A stretch of 64,000 nucleotides of DNA. Origin: Planococcus liqunii (GTDB lineage: Bacteria > Bacillota > Bacilli > Bacillales_A > Planococcaceae). Of the stretch, positions 17,451 to 26,519 are shown in pieces (within the stretch, counting starts at the first letter, position 1; each line of letters starts with the position of its first letter). Made by a program: the position numbers and the translations under genes. A model generated the notes under the pieces. It worked only from the letters and a program-made list of their open reading frames with translations, searched no databases and was not told the DNA's origin. The stretch is from positions 3,348,001-3,412,000 of the forward strand of contig NZ_CP129238.1 of NCBI RefSeq assembly GCF_030413595.1. Reading direction: 5' to 3'.

Positions 17451-18626
17451 TCAGTAAGACCTCGGCATGCCCAGCACGTTTTGCCCAAGGAAAGCCAAAA
17501 TCATATTATTGCTGACTGGCGCCACTTGGTACATGCGGGTTTCCCTGAACTTCCGCTCCACATCGTACTGGTCCACAAAACCATAGCCCCCATGCGTATC
17601 CAGGCAAACGTTCGCAGCCTGCCAGCTCGCTTCACTCGACAGATACTTCGCCAAATTGGCCTGCTCCCCGTATTTTTCCCCTTGGTCGTATTTCCGAGCC
17701 GCTTCATAGCGCATTAAATCAGCCGCTTTGATGGCGGCATAGGCGCGGGCAATCGGAAATTGGATTCCCTGGTTCGTTCCGATTTTGCGGTCAAATACTT
17801 CGCGTTCGTTGGCATAGCTGGTCGCTTTGTCGATGAAGAAATAACCGTCCCCAATTGCTTCAGCAGCAAGCAAAGTACGTTCAGCGTTCATGCCGTCAAG
17901 GACGTAGCGGAAGCCCTTCCCTTCTTCTCCAATCAAGCATTCTGAAGGAATTTTCATATTTTTATAAAACACCTGGTTGGTGGCGTAGTTGAACATGGTG
18001 CGTACCGATTCCACAACAAAGGTTTCCGGCTGCTTTTCGCGGATTTCGCGCAAATCTACTAAGAACAAGCTGAGCCCTTCCGTTTTCTTTGCACCCACTT
18101 GGTCCGCCGGAGTCGTTCTTGCCAGCAGCATCAACAAATCTGACTGCAAAACGCGGCTTGTCCAGTTTTTATGCCCATTGACGATATAACCCTCTTCCGT
18201 TTTTTCCGCAAAGGTCTCGATTGCCGTTGTATTGGAACCAGCTGATTCTTCGGTCACCGAAAAGGCCTGGAAGCGCAGGCTGCCGCTCGCAATTTCCGGC
18301 AGATACTTGCGTTTTTGCTCTTCGCTGCCGTGTTTCAGCAAAGCACCCATTGTATACATCTGGGCATGGCATCCGGCGGCATGGCCGCCTGAGCGGTTGA
18401 TTTCCTCCAGAATGATGGTGGCTTCTGTCATGCCGTAGCCTTTACCGCCATACTCTTCGGGAATCAATGCCGACAGGTAGCCGCTTTTCGTTAAGGCATC
18501 CACGAATTCATAGGGATATTCGCGTTCGATGTCCAATTGTCTCCAATACTCATTTGGATAATCCGCACATAATTTCCGGATTTCTTCTCTTAACTGTTCT
18601 CTCTCCTGCACATTTAACTTGGCCAC
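17451..18626 (-). CDS. Acyl-CoA dehydrogenase, catalytic Glu in the isovaleryl-CoA dehydrogenase position
   Basis: 391-residue FAD enzyme that introduces an alpha-beta double bond into an acyl-CoA. Family landmarks: YGGKGYG near 59, the FAD-binding FSVTEESAGSN near 122-132, and THGGYGFVDQYDVERKFRE near 344-361. The usual MCAD/SCAD catalytic Glu in YEGT is replaced by Gln (MYQVAP, Q367), while Glu249 in DGMNAERTLLA fills the alternative position used by isovaleryl- and long-chain-CoA dehydrogenases. This favours a branched or bulky substrate (inference). Last gene of the catabolic island, 38 bp after the CoA-transferase that probably makes its substrate. Confidence 0.87.
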   Translation of the reverse strand: MAKLNVQEREQLREEIRKLCADYPNEYWRQLDIEREYPYEFVDALTKSGYLSALIPEEYGGKGYGMTEATIILEEINRSGGHAAGCHAQMYTMGALLKHGSEEQKRKYLPEIASGSLRFQAFSVTEESAGSNTTAIETFAEKTEEGYIVNGHKNWTSRVLQSDLLMLLARTTPADQVGAKKTEGLSLFLVDLREIREKQPETFVVESVRTMFNYATNQVFYKNMKIPSECLIGEEGKGFRYVLDGMNAERTLLAAEAIGDGYFFIDKATSYANEREVFDRKIGTNQGIQFPIARAYAAIKAADLMRYEAARKYDQGEKYGEQANLAKYLSSEASWQAANVCLDTHGGYGFVDQYDVERKFRETRMYQVAPVSNNMILAFLGQNVLGMPRSY

Positions 18627-18664
18627 AAGCTTCTCCGTCCTTTCAATTTCGATTCAATCTTATT

Positions 18665-19849
18665 TTAGTTTTCAGCAGCATCTATCGATGTAAATGACTG
18701 CATTTTATCGGGATCAAATCCAAACTCTTTTAAAATGGCTGCTGTATGTTGCCCAACTTCCGGAATCGGTTTCATCACCGAACTGATTTCATCAGATGTG
18801 ACTGGCGGAATCAAGGCTTTTAGCGGTCCTACCGGCGAATCCACTTCGCTCCAGCGGTTGCGTGCTTCTAATTGAGGGTGATCAACCAATTCCTTCAATG
18901 TGTTTAAGCGGGCGTTGGCAATTTTCGCGCTTTCGAGAAGCTCGATGATTTGAAGGGACTCGCTTTGCTGAAAGACGTCTTCGATGATCTCTTTCAACGC
19001 CTCTTTGTTCACCACCCGCTTGGAGTTATTGTCAAACCGGCCGTCTGCCGCAACTTCCTGTTTTTTCAGCACTTCCTTGCAAAAACGCACCCATTCCCGC
19101 TCGTTCTGAATACCCATAAAGACGAACTTCCCATCTCCGGCTTTGAACGGACCGTACGGATAAATGGTGGCATGGCTCGCGCCGGTCCGTTTCGGTTCCT
19201 GTTCTCCATAAGCGGAATAATACAGCGGAAAGCCCATCCATTCCGCAAGCGCTTCAAGCATCGACACTTCGATAACGGCGCCTTTCCCTGTTTTCGAGCG
19301 GGCAATTAACGCTGTTAAAACACCGGTATACGTATACATCCCCGCTGCAATATCCGCAATGGAAATCCCTGCTTTTGACGGCGTTTCTTCGGTGCCCGTA
19401 ACCGATACCAAACCCGCCTCGCATTGAATCAGCAGATCATACGCTTTTTTATTAGTATAGGGGCCGAACGTTCCGTAACCGGAAATGGAACAAATGATCA
19501 GCTGCGGGTATTTCTCTTTCAGTTCAGCCGCACTGAAACCGAGCCGGTCCACGGCACCCGGTGCTAGGTTGTGGATGAACACATCCGCTTTTGACAGCAG
19601 TTCCTCCAAGACTTTTTTCGCTTCTTCGTGCTTTAAATCCAAGGCAATCGATTCTTTCGACCGGTTCGCCCATACAAAGTGGCTCGACATTCCCTTTACC
19701 GTTTGGTCATAACCTCGAGCAAAATCACCTGGTCCCGGCCGTTCCACTTTAATGACACGAGCTCCTAAATCTGCAAGCTGGCGTGTAGCAAAAGGCGCTG
19801 CCACAGCCTGTTCCAATGACACAACCGTAATCCCTTCTAATGGCAACAT
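18665..19849 (-). CDS. Family III CoA-transferase (CaiB/BaiF), dicarboxylate type
   Basis: 394-residue cytoplasmic enzyme that moves CoA from a donor such as succinyl-CoA to a carboxylic acid. Characteristic segments: MLPLEGITVVSLEQAVAAPF, LADLGARVIKVERPGPGD, NRSKESIALDLK, and AYDLLIQCEAGL, whose Asp (about 156) is the expected catalytic residue. The C-terminal RWSEVDSPVGPLKALIPP is seen in relatives acting on dicarboxylates such as glutarate/HMG, itaconate or mesaconate. I chose ATG 19849, preceded by AGAAGGAGG. It lies between the DASS permease and the acyl-CoA dehydrogenase, which suggests uptake, CoA activation and oxidation of one substrate. Confidence 0.9.
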   Translation of the reverse strand: MLPLEGITVVSLEQAVAAPFATRQLADLGARVIKVERPGPGDFARGYDQTVKGMSSHFVWANRSKESIALDLKHEEAKKVLEELLSKADVFIHNLAPGAVDRLGFSAAELKEKYPQLIICSISGYGTFGPYTNKKAYDLLIQCEAGLVSVTGTEETPSKAGISIADIAAGMYTYTGVLTALIARSKTGKGAVIEVSMLEALAEWMGFPLYYSAYGEQEPKRTGASHATIYPYGPFKAGDGKFVFMGIQNEREWVRFCKEVLKKQEVAADGRFDNNSKRVVNKEALKEIIEDVFQQSESLQIIELLESAKIANARLNTLKELVDHPQLEARNRWSEVDSPVGPLKALIPPVTSDEISSVMKPIPEVGQHTAAILKEFGFDPDKMQSFTSIDAAEN

Positions 19850-19887
19850 AACAGTCCCTCCTTCTATATTTTTCTTTAAACCGCTAT

Positions 19888-21309
19888 TTAAACCAATCCG
19901 ATCCAGGTCCACCAAGTCGATGCAACCAAGACAGTAGCTACTATTGAAATGATGGTGGCGTATAAACCGGGTTTCAAAAAATCTTTTTGGGTGACCATGC
20001 CCGTACTATGTACAAGCAGATTCGGCATCGATTCCACAATCAACACGAAACCGAACAGGCAGCTGAGTCCTGTCGCAAAGCCGGTGACTGTCGGGTCGAT
20101 ACCGGCATTTTGCGCCACACTGATAATGATAGGTACCAGTACCACCACGGCTGTTGCCACATTTGAAATCAGTTTATGGAACACCTGCGCCAGGAATGTC
20201 ACGATAATGACTGCAAGCAGCGGATTTTTGATCAGTGACATAAACCAGCTGACGCTTAAATACTCACTGATGGTGTCAGCTGCCCCTGAGTCAACAAAGG
20301 TATAGCCCATCGATAAGGTAACGCTAATTAATAAAATCGTATTATAATTGATCCTCACCACCGGCTCCCAGTCGGCAACACCGATTTTTGGCAATGTCAT
20401 TAATACGACGCCGATCAATGCCGGGATGCTTGGATGCATGCCATGCAGCGGTTCGGCCAACCACAATGCAACAATAAACAGCAAAATGGCAAAGCAGCGG
20501 ACTTCCCGCCGGTTGACTGGGCCAAGTTCCGCCAGTTTCTCCTGCATTTCGCCTTTGATCTTGGGAAAGTATTGCTGTTCTTTCGGCAAGGGAAAAATTT
20601 TAATCAGCAATAGCCAGATAGCCGGGATTAAAATCACCCATAGGGGAAAGGTATAGTAAAACCATTGAAAATACGTAATCTTAATTCCGGCAAACTGGTT
20701 CAGCAGTTCGACAGTCAGGATATTTCCAATTGCCGCAGTCATCACCGACGTGCCGCTGATGACGCCGCCGTAAGCTACGCCGAGCATGATCATTTTCCGC
20801 AGGTTGCTGCCCGCTTTGGCTCCAGTCGTGTCGATAATCATACTGGAAACCGGCAAAATCAGAGCCGAACGCACCGCCGTAGAAGGAATAAAGAAGGCCT
20901 GCAGCTGCTGAATCATGATAATGCTGCCAAGCAGCCCTTTTGAATGGCTCCCCCATCTTTTCAGAATGATATAAGTCATTCTTTTGATAAGGGAAGTTTC
21001 ATCAACCGCAGTTGCCAGCATCATCCCCCCGACAATCAAATAAGTGGCCGGCGAAGCAAAACCGCTGAAAACTACCGACGAATCAGCGACATTAAACAGC
21101 AGCATTGCCAGTAAAATCAGTAAAGCCGTCAGCCCCAATGAAATCGGTTCTAACGCCCAAAGAATCACTCCGGAAACGATGATTGCGGTCATGATTTTTC
21201 CTGAGTAGCTGAAGGCATCCGGCAATCCATAGTAAACAGCGATAAAGGCAAGAACAGCAAGTGCAAAAGAGCCGTATACTTTTATATCTTTACTGTCGAA
21301 TCGTTTCAT
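19888..21309 (-). CDS. SLC13/DASS-family anion permease (di- or tricarboxylate transporter)
   Basis: 473-residue inner-membrane protein with about 11-12 hydrophobic segments. DASS features include the duplicated SNT-like substrate motifs (FIPSTAVRSALILPVS near 147, ISNVATAVVVLVPI near 390) and GMMLATAVDETSLIKR. The family imports succinate, malate, citrate, tartrate or sulfate with Na+ or as an exchanger. ATG 21309 lies after AGGAGGCAGGGAGC. Followed after 38 bp by the CoA-transferase gene, so its cargo is likely a dicarboxylate for that enzyme. It is the second transporter of the island, beside the TRAP system. Confidence 0.88.
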   Translation of the reverse strand: MKRFDSKDIKVYGSFALAVLAFIAVYYGLPDAFSYSGKIMTAIIVSGVILWALEPISLGLTALLILLAMLLFNVADSSVVFSGFASPATYLIVGGMMLATAVDETSLIKRMTYIILKRWGSHSKGLLGSIIMIQQLQAFFIPSTAVRSALILPVSSMIIDTTGAKAGSNLRKMIMLGVAYGGVISGTSVMTAAIGNILTVELLNQFAGIKITYFQWFYYTFPLWVILIPAIWLLLIKIFPLPKEQQYFPKIKGEMQEKLAELGPVNRREVRCFAILLFIVALWLAEPLHGMHPSIPALIGVVLMTLPKIGVADWEPVVRINYNTILLISVTLSMGYTFVDSGAADTISEYLSVSWFMSLIKNPLLAVIIVTFLAQVFHKLISNVATAVVVLVPIIISVAQNAGIDPTVTGFATGLSCLFGFVLIVESMPNLLVHSTGMVTQKDFLKPGLYATIISIVATVLVASTWWTWIGLV

Positions 21310-21371
21310 GCTCCCTGCCTCCTGTCTCAACCTCTTATTCGCCGCATATCATAGCAGAATCCGAACCGCTG

Positions 21372-22067
21372 TTACTTGGCGTAGCAAATCCAGCCGCCAA
21401 AATGATTGGTTTTGAAAAAGTTGGCAATCCGGTGGAATCCGGCTTCTTCCATCAATTCCCTTAGCCTTTTTTCGGGAATTACCGACTCTGTCAATGTCCC
21501 CTTCATCAACTCTTCCACTTTTTCTTCGGTCATCCGTGTATGATCCAGCCAGTAATTTTTCCAGAGCGACACCAACTCCTTAAATTCGGGGTCAGTCGGA
21601 TCGCCAACTTTTGAAACCAGCACAAACGGCGAACCCGGCTTTAAATGAGAACGCACTCTCTTCAATAGTGCCAATTTGTCTTCCGCTTCAGCAATAAAGT
21701 GGAGCACCAGAATGCACGTCGCGCCGTCATAAACCGATTCAGCAGGCACATTTACAATCGTTCCGCGGATAAATTCCACCCGGTTCTGCATTTCCAATTC
21801 ATTTGCTTTCATAGCTGCCACTTCAAGCATGGCTTTTGAAGGATCCACTGCCGTGAAACGCCAGCCTGGATTTTCCGGGCCGAATGCTTTCAGTTCGCCC
21901 CCTCCTCCGCCTCCGACAACTAACAAAGAGGCTTCCGAATCCAAGTTGAAACGTAAAAATGTCTTCGCCAGACGGAGCATCGGATCGTAAGTCGGCAGTG
22001 TTCGCCGCACGCCTTTGTCATATTCTTTTGCAAGTTCCGTATCAAATTCCATCTTTTTGGCCATCAT
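21372..22067 (-). CDS. Class I SAM-dependent methyltransferase
   Basis: 231-residue cytoplasmic methyltransferase. Motif I is unusually glycine-rich, LLVVGGGGGGELKAFG near residue 47; the acidic residue after beta-2 is in FTAVDPSKAMLEVA; motif IV region is GATCILVLHFIAE. The C-terminal half resembles trans-aconitate/CmoA-type Rossmann methyltransferases, but I cannot name a substrate. A role in methylating a small carboxylic acid (trans-aconitate methyltransferase-like) would suit the neighbours, but that is conjecture. It is the first gene after operator site A and precedes the permease, CoA-transferase and acyl-CoA dehydrogenase. GGAG ribosome binding site before the first of two adjacent ATGs. 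Confidence 0.8.
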   Translation of the reverse strand: MMAKKMEFDTELAKEYDKGVRRTLPTYDPMLRLAKTFLRFNLDSEASLLVVGGGGGGELKAFGPENPGWRFTAVDPSKAMLEVAAMKANELEMQNRVEFIRGTIVNVPAESVYDGATCILVLHFIAEAEDKLALLKRVRSHLKPGSPFVLVSKVGDPTDPEFKELVSLWKNYWLDHTRMTEEKVEELMKGTLTESVIPEKRLRELMEEAGFHRIANFFKTNHFGGWICYAK

Positions 22068-22204
22068 TTCAGCTCCTTGCCTTCCTCAATTGCTCTTTTC
22101 CATATATGGCAGCAATTCGTATCTATTCTTCCTACTCGAATTTATTGAAACCGCTTTTTTCCAACGGTTCTTTAAACATCAACAAATCGATTAAACCATA
22201 TAGG

Positions 22205-22220
22205 ATATTGGATACAATAT
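22205..22220 (-). promoter_or_regulatory. Candidate GntR operator, site A, in a promoter region upstream of the methyltransferase gene
   Basis: ATATTGGATACAATAT is a 16-bp palindrome with one mismatched pair; its core TTGTATCCAA (minus strand, 22208-22217) is identical to sites B and C. A weak minus-strand promoter TTTAAA-N17-TATATG overlaps it, with the operator inside the spacer. It lies about 140 bp before the methyltransferase-permease-CoA-transferase-dehydrogenase genes. Confidence 0.65.
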
Positions 22221-22329
22221 TTAAATAATTTAAATTCTATTAAAAATTCAGATAAAGGAAAGCGTAAGGAAGGGAATCTGAAGCAAAAAATAAAAACTGA
22301 TCACCTTTTACTCGATCCCCAGCTATTCA

Positions 22330-23394
22330 TTATCTTATTTGTTCTTTCATAGCGGCAATAATGGCATCTGTCACTTCACTCGTTGTGGAGCTGCCGCCGA
22401 TGTCCCCGGTTTTAATATTTGCTTCCAAGGTACGTTCAATTGCTTCTAAAACGATAGCTCCCATTTCCGGTTCACCTAAATGGTCCAGCATCATTTTCGC
22501 TGTCCAGATCTGGCCGATTGGATTGGCAATGCCTTTTCCGTAAATATCTGGAGCTGAGCCATGGACCGGTTCAAACATCGACGGATATTTCCCGTTAAGG
22601 TTGACGTTCGCTGCCGGTGCAATGCCGATGCTGCCCATGATGGCCGCACCTAAATCACTTAAAATATCGCCAAACAAGTTGCTCGCAACAACGACGTCCA
22701 GCGTTTCCGGACGAGTGACAAAAAAGGCAGAAAGCGCATCAATATGTTCGCTCCTTGTTTTGATATCCGGATAGCTTGCAGACAACTCGTTGAACACTTC
22801 ATCCCAGAAAGGCATGGAATGGGCGATGCCATTCGATTTTGTCGCACTTGTGAGATGTCCGTTTCTTTTCCCTGCTATTTCAAAGCCGTATTCCATGACA
22901 CGGGACACACCTCTTTTTGTAAAGACGGCGTTCTGGACGACAATTTCATCTATTCCATTATGGACTCTGCCCCCGCTGCTGCTGTACTCACCTTCGCTAT
23001 TTTCCCGCACGATTAGAATATCGAAGTTTTTGGGATTCGATAATGGCGATACCATCCCTCTAAGCTTCTTTGCCGGACGGACATTGATGACCTGTTCAAA
23101 CTCCCGGCGGATTCTTAACAATAACCCCCCCAACGAAACATGGTCCGGCACAAGATTTGGATCTCCGACAGCTCCCAAAAAGATGGCGTCACTCCCTTTA
23201 ATCAGTTCAAGCCCATTTTCAGGCATCATCGTTCCATGTTCTACGTAGTATTCGGAACTCCAAGGATAATGAGTATAGTTAAACTTAAAGCCTCCATGAA
23301 TATCAGCAATTGCATCCAATACACGAAGCGCTTCCGGTACCACTTCTTTCCCGATTCCATCTCCCGGTATGACGGCTATTTCCAATGTCTTCAT
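22330..23394 (-). CDS. Tartrate/D-malate dehydrogenase (isocitrate/isopropylmalate dehydrogenase family)
   Basis: 354-residue NAD-dependent beta-decarboxylating dehydrogenase. Landmarks: IAVIPGDGIGKEVVPEALRV at the N-terminus, the substrate motif LLLRIRREFEQVINVRPAK near 88, IVRENSEGEYSSSGG near 128, VVASNLFGDILSDLGAA near 220 and the NAD-binding FEPVHGSAPDIYGKGIANP near 268. Length and motifs equal the YcsA/TtuC/DmlA group, which oxidise D-malate, tartrate or 3-alkylmalates. Leucine LeuB is excluded by the context and the EFEQ substrate helix. Probably supplies pyruvate, glycerate or oxaloglycolate from hydroxydicarboxylates. It follows the gntR gene by 34 bp. Confidence 0.88.
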   Translation of the reverse strand: MKTLEIAVIPGDGIGKEVVPEALRVLDAIADIHGGFKFNYTHYPWSSEYYVEHGTMMPENGLELIKGSDAIFLGAVGDPNLVPDHVSLGGLLLRIRREFEQVINVRPAKKLRGMVSPLSNPKNFDILIVRENSEGEYSSSGGRVHNGIDEIVVQNAVFTKRGVSRVMEYGFEIAGKRNGHLTSATKSNGIAHSMPFWDEVFNELSASYPDIKTRSEHIDALSAFFVTRPETLDVVVASNLFGDILSDLGAAIMGSIGIAPAANVNLNGKYPSMFEPVHGSAPDIYGKGIANPIGQIWTAKMMLDHLGEPEMGAIVLEAIERTLEANIKTGDIGGSSTTSEVTDAIIAAMKEQIR

Positions 23395-23428
23395 GAACTG
23401 ATCTCCCTTCGTTTTCCGCTGTCAGCAG

Positions 23429-24094
23429 CTATTTGTTCCCAATCATTTGAATCAAATTTTCTTTTGTGCGAAGAATATGTTTGATGGTCACTTGTTTCAG
23501 TTTTTCCGCGTCTTTTTCTTTAATGTATTGCAGCATCAAGCCATGCTCTTTATGGGACTCCGGCAAATGATTTGCAAGAAGGCTCGGTGTGTACGGCGGA
23601 ATGCCTTTCCATAAGGTTTCGATGAATCCCTGAATTCTTCTCCACGGACAACCTTCCCGAATAATCCGATGGAATTCCGTATTCAGCTTCATATAGGCTT
23701 CCATATCGGTCTCATCCGCTTTCAACTGAAGCATCTTATTGTAAATCGTTTCAAGCTCCTGGATCGTTTCTTCATCCAAAAATGGAAGGGATTTGACGAC
23801 CGCCTCTCCTTCCAAAAGGGCCCGCAATTGATAGATCTCTTCAATGTCTTCCGTCGAAACCGGTGTTACGACTGCGCCTCTTCTGGGCTCGATACGAACC
23901 AGGCCTTCCACTTCCAGCTGCCGCAAAGCTTCGCGGAGCGGCATGCGGCTTACTCCTAATTTCTGTGCCCACTCTTCCTGCATCAGGCGTTCGCCCATTT
24001 TGAATTCGCCTTTTAAAATCAGTTCTCTTAGTTTAGTTGTAACTTTGAACTGCAAAGTGGCTCTATCTTGTTCGGTCAATCTGATATTCTCCAT
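23429..24094 (-). CDS. GntR-family regulator with FCD ligand domain
   Basis: 221-residue DNA-binding protein. The N-terminal winged helix-turn-helix (about 10-75) has LILKGEFKMGERLMQEEWAQ and KLGVSRMPLREALRQLEVEG. The C-terminal all-helical FCD domain (about 85-210) has the acidic/His ligands that bind metal and carboxylate effectors in this class (EGEAVV, EFHRII, SHKEHGLML). I chose ATG 24094, after AAGGGG. It sits in the middle of the catabolic island and is the only regulator there, so it probably controls the four TTGTATCCAA sites (22.2, 30.4, 32.1 and 32.4 kb). FCD regulators commonly bind TNGTATACNA-like palindromes, which resembles this motif. Confidence 0.9.
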   Translation of the reverse strand: MENIRLTEQDRATLQFKVTTKLRELILKGEFKMGERLMQEEWAQKLGVSRMPLREALRQLEVEGLVRIEPRRGAVVTPVSTEDIEEIYQLRALLEGEAVVKSLPFLDEETIQELETIYNKMLQLKADETDMEAYMKLNTEFHRIIREGCPWRRIQGFIETLWKGIPPYTPSLLANHLPESHKEHGLMLQYIKEKDAEKLKQVTIKHILRTKENLIQMIGNK

Positions 24095-24182
24095 GCTGCA
24101 CCCCTTAAATACTTTTCTCTCATGAAAAGAAAGATGAAGTAATTTTAGCATTCTTTCTAAAAATCCGGTACAGATGAGGTGC

Positions 24183-25070
24183 TCATCCCTTTATTTCGAC
24201 ACCAAACATTTCTTCAATGTATTTGACGATGGCCGTATGGTCCTCGCTGCCGCCACCCTGTGACCAGGCATGCTTCCACAGCTGGAAGGATGCGCTGGAG
24301 ATAAACATCGGCACTTTTTCTTCTTCTGCCATGCTCATGGCAATTTTCAAATCTTTCACCATCAAATCCAGCGTAAACCCGACTTCGAAATTCCTCGTTA
24401 ATACTTGGTTCGGAAATTTAAAGTCGCTTGAAAAGCTTCTTCCTGTACTGGAATTGATGACATCGAGCATTTTATTCGGATCCAGCCCTAGTTTCACGCC
24501 AAGCGCCATGGCCTCACCCGTAGCCGCTAAAGTAGTGGCGGAAATCATATTGTTCAATGCCTTGATGGTATGGCCTGCCCCTGATTCTCCAACATGAAAA
24601 ATATTCTGGCCAAGCAATGAAAGGAGCGGCTTCGCTTCCTCAAAATCATCCGCTTCGCCTCCTACCATAATCGACAAGCTTCCATCTTCCGCTTTTTTCA
24701 CGCCTCCGCTTACCGGAGCATCAATCATCCGAAAGCTTTTCGTTTTCATCATTTCATTTAATTCTTTCGTAACAGAAGGGATAGACGTCGTCATTTCGAT
24801 TAACAGGCTATCCGGTGTCATGCCTTCCATCAATCCGTTTGCTCCTGCCAGCGTTTCTTTGACGATAAACACATTCGGCAATACGGTGATGATGTAGGGA
24901 AACTTTTTAGCCAGCTCTGCGGGGCTTCGGGCTTCTTCAGCTCCCAATTCTACAAAAGAACGAACAAACTCTTTATTCACATCGAAAACGCCGACTTCAA
25001 CCCCTTGTTCCAGCAGCCTTTTGGCCATTCGGCCTCCCATATTGCCAAGCCCTATGATTCCTGCTTTCAT
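24183..25070 (-). CDS. 3-hydroxyisobutyrate / tartronate-semialdehyde dehydrogenase family protein
   Basis: 295-residue beta-hydroxyacid dehydrogenase. Rossmann start IGLGNMGGRMAKRLLEQG, substrate motif DAPVSGGVKKAEDGSLSIMV near 117, catalytic Lys in GHTIKALNNMIS near 166-173 (GAGHTIKALNN). Members interconvert a 3-hydroxyacid and a semialdehyde: 3-hydroxyisobutyrate, glycerate/tartronate semialdehyde, or gamma-hydroxybutyrate. Next to tartrate dehydrogenase and a fumarase/tartrate dehydratase, a glycerate-forming GarR-like role is attractive but unproven. ATG at 25070. It lies 36 bp from the fumarase beta gene. Confidence 0.87.
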   Translation of the reverse strand: MKAGIIGLGNMGGRMAKRLLEQGVEVGVFDVNKEFVRSFVELGAEEARSPAELAKKFPYIITVLPNVFIVKETLAGANGLMEGMTPDSLLIEMTTSIPSVTKELNEMMKTKSFRMIDAPVSGGVKKAEDGSLSIMVGGEADDFEEAKPLLSLLGQNIFHVGESGAGHTIKALNNMISATTLAATGEAMALGVKLGLDPNKMLDVINSSTGRSFSSDFKFPNQVLTRNFEVGFTLDLMVKDLKIAMSMAEEEKVPMFISSASFQLWKHAWSQGGGSEDHTAIVKYIEEMFGVEIKG

Positions 25071-25106
25071 CCGTCATTCGCCCCCTTTTGTAATGGTCAG
25101 TTTATG

Positions 25107-25661
25107 CTAATGGTCTTGCCTGAATTGGGCAACGCCTTGTTCGTAAATATCGCCGCCGTGCACGTCATTGATGACAAACACCGGGAAATTCTCAATCGTC
25201 AGTCTGCGGATCGCTTCAGTGCCCAGGTCTTCATACGCAATCACTTCCACCGCTTTTATTGAGCGTGCAATCAATGCTGCGGCGCCTCCCACCGCGCCAA
25301 AGTAAACTGCCCGGTGCTGCTTGATAGCCGCCTTTACTTCTTCGTTCCGATAGCCTTTCCCAATCATGCCCTTCAAACCTTTTTCCAATAGTCTTGGTGT
25401 ATATAGATCCATTCTTCCACTTGTGGTAGGCCCGGCTGAACCGATTACTTCACCCGGTTTTGCCGGTGTCGGCCCTGTATAGTAGATCACCTGCCCCGCT
25501 ACATCAATTGGAAATGGGATGCCTTCTTTTTCTTGTTCAGTCATACGTTTATGGGCAGCGTCTCTCGCGGTATAAACCGTGCCGGACAATAATACCCGGT
25601 CTCCTGCTTTCAATGAGTCCAGGTCCGCATCCGTTAATGGCAGTGTTATTTTCTTTTGCAC
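25107..25661 (-). CDS. Class I fumarase / L-tartrate dehydratase, beta subunit
   Basis: 184-residue subunit of a heterodimeric Fe-S hydro-lyase. Family motifs: LSGTVYTARDAAHKRM near 26-41, the GPTTSGRMDLYTPRLLEKG substrate loop near 78, IGKGYRNEEV, and VYFGAVGGAAALIARSIKAV near 120. Paired with the alpha subunit 15 bp upstream. The enzyme adds water to fumarate or removes it from tartrate to give oxaloacetate; mesaconate is another known substrate of class I fumarases. TtdB is about 200 residues, so the length fits. Choice of substrate rests on the island and cannot be decided from sequence. Confidence 0.9.
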   Translation of the reverse strand: MQKKITLPLTDADLDSLKAGDRVLLSGTVYTARDAAHKRMTEQEKEGIPFPIDVAGQVIYYTGPTPAKPGEVIGSAGPTTSGRMDLYTPRLLEKGLKGMIGKGYRNEEVKAAIKQHRAVYFGAVGGAAALIARSIKAVEVIAYEDLGTEAIRRLTIENFPVFVINDVHGGDIYEQGVAQFRQDH

Positions 25662-25676
25662 AGTTCGCCCTCCTTA

Positions 25677-26519
25677 CTATAATGTAGTCGTTTGGTGGCG
25701 GCTCGCGTGGCAATTCAAATTGACAGCCACTGGCAATGCAGCAATGTGGCAGGATTCCACTTCCACTTTCACGTCCAATGCCGTTGTGCTTCCGCCCATT
25801 CCTTGAGGACCGATTCCAAGCCGGTTAATTTTGTTCAGCAACTCTTCTTCAAGCTCTGCAACAGCCGGATCTTCATTCCGTTCACCTACAGAACGGAATA
25901 ATGACTTTTTCGCCAAATACGTACAGCGCTCAAAGTTTCCGCCAATCCCGATTCCGACGACCAGCGGCGGGCAGGCATTCGGGCCTGCCACTTTGACGAT
26001 GGATAAGATATAGTCTTTGACGCCTTCCATGCCGTCCGAAGGCTTCAACATTTTCATCGCGCTCATATTTTCTGCACCGCCGCCTTTTGCGGTCATATGA
26101 AGAGTCAACTCGCTGCCTTCCACCAATTCGATATGGACAATGGCCGGCGTATTGTTGCCGGTATTTTTCCGGTTCAACGGATTGTAAATCATTGACCCCC
26201 GCAAGTATCCTTCGCCGTAGCCTTTTGATACGCCTTCGTTAATTGCATCGATTAAGCTTCCGCCTATAATATGGCAATCCTGCCCCAGCTCGACGATAAA
26301 GACAGCCGTTCCTGTATCCTGGCACATCGGCACTCTTTCGGCTTTTGCGATATCGGCATTGTCGATTAATTGGGTTAAAACTTCTTTTCCGGTTTCCGAC
26401 TTTTCAGCAGACAACGCTTTTTTGAAAGCAGTATACACGTCGTCCCCCAGATCGTAATTGGCTCTCTTGCACATTTCGCTAACTTCTTCAACAATTGCCT
26501 GGTAGTGAATTTCTTTCAT
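25677..26519 (-). CDS. Class I fumarase / L-tartrate dehydratase, alpha subunit
   Basis: 280-residue [4Fe-4S] subunit. Three cluster cysteines expected in the family are visible: VPMCQDTGTAVF near 61, GPNACPPLVVGIGIGGNFE near 178 and KVEVESCHIAALPVAVN near 258. It removes or adds water across a C4-dicarboxylate together with the beta subunit. The cluster makes it oxygen-sensitive. Two-subunit versions occur in archaea and many anaerobes, and as TtdAB in enteric bacteria; Bacillales normally rely on class II FumC, so this copy is probably catabolic. It overlaps the thioesterase gene by 4 bp (ATGA). Confidence 0.9.
   Translation of the reverse strand: MKEIHYQAIVEEVSEMCKRANYDLGDDVYTAFKKALSAEKSETGKEVLTQLIDNADIAKAERVPMCQDTGTAVFIVELGQDCHIIGGSLIDAINEGVSKGYGEGYLRGSMIYNPLNRKNTGNNTPAIVHIELVEGSELTLHMTAKGGGAENMSAMKMLKPSDGMEGVKDYILSIVKVAGPNACPPLVVGIGIGGNFERCTYLAKKSLFRSVGERNEDPAVAELEEELLNKINRLGIGPQGMGGSTTALDVKVEVESCHIAALPVAVNLNCHASRHQTTTL

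Noticed and set aside
22205..22220. Site A as a simple AT-rich terminator for the tartrate dehydrogenase gene
   Set aside because: Its stem would be interrupted in the middle, there is no T-tract, and its core is identical to the operator at two other promoters.
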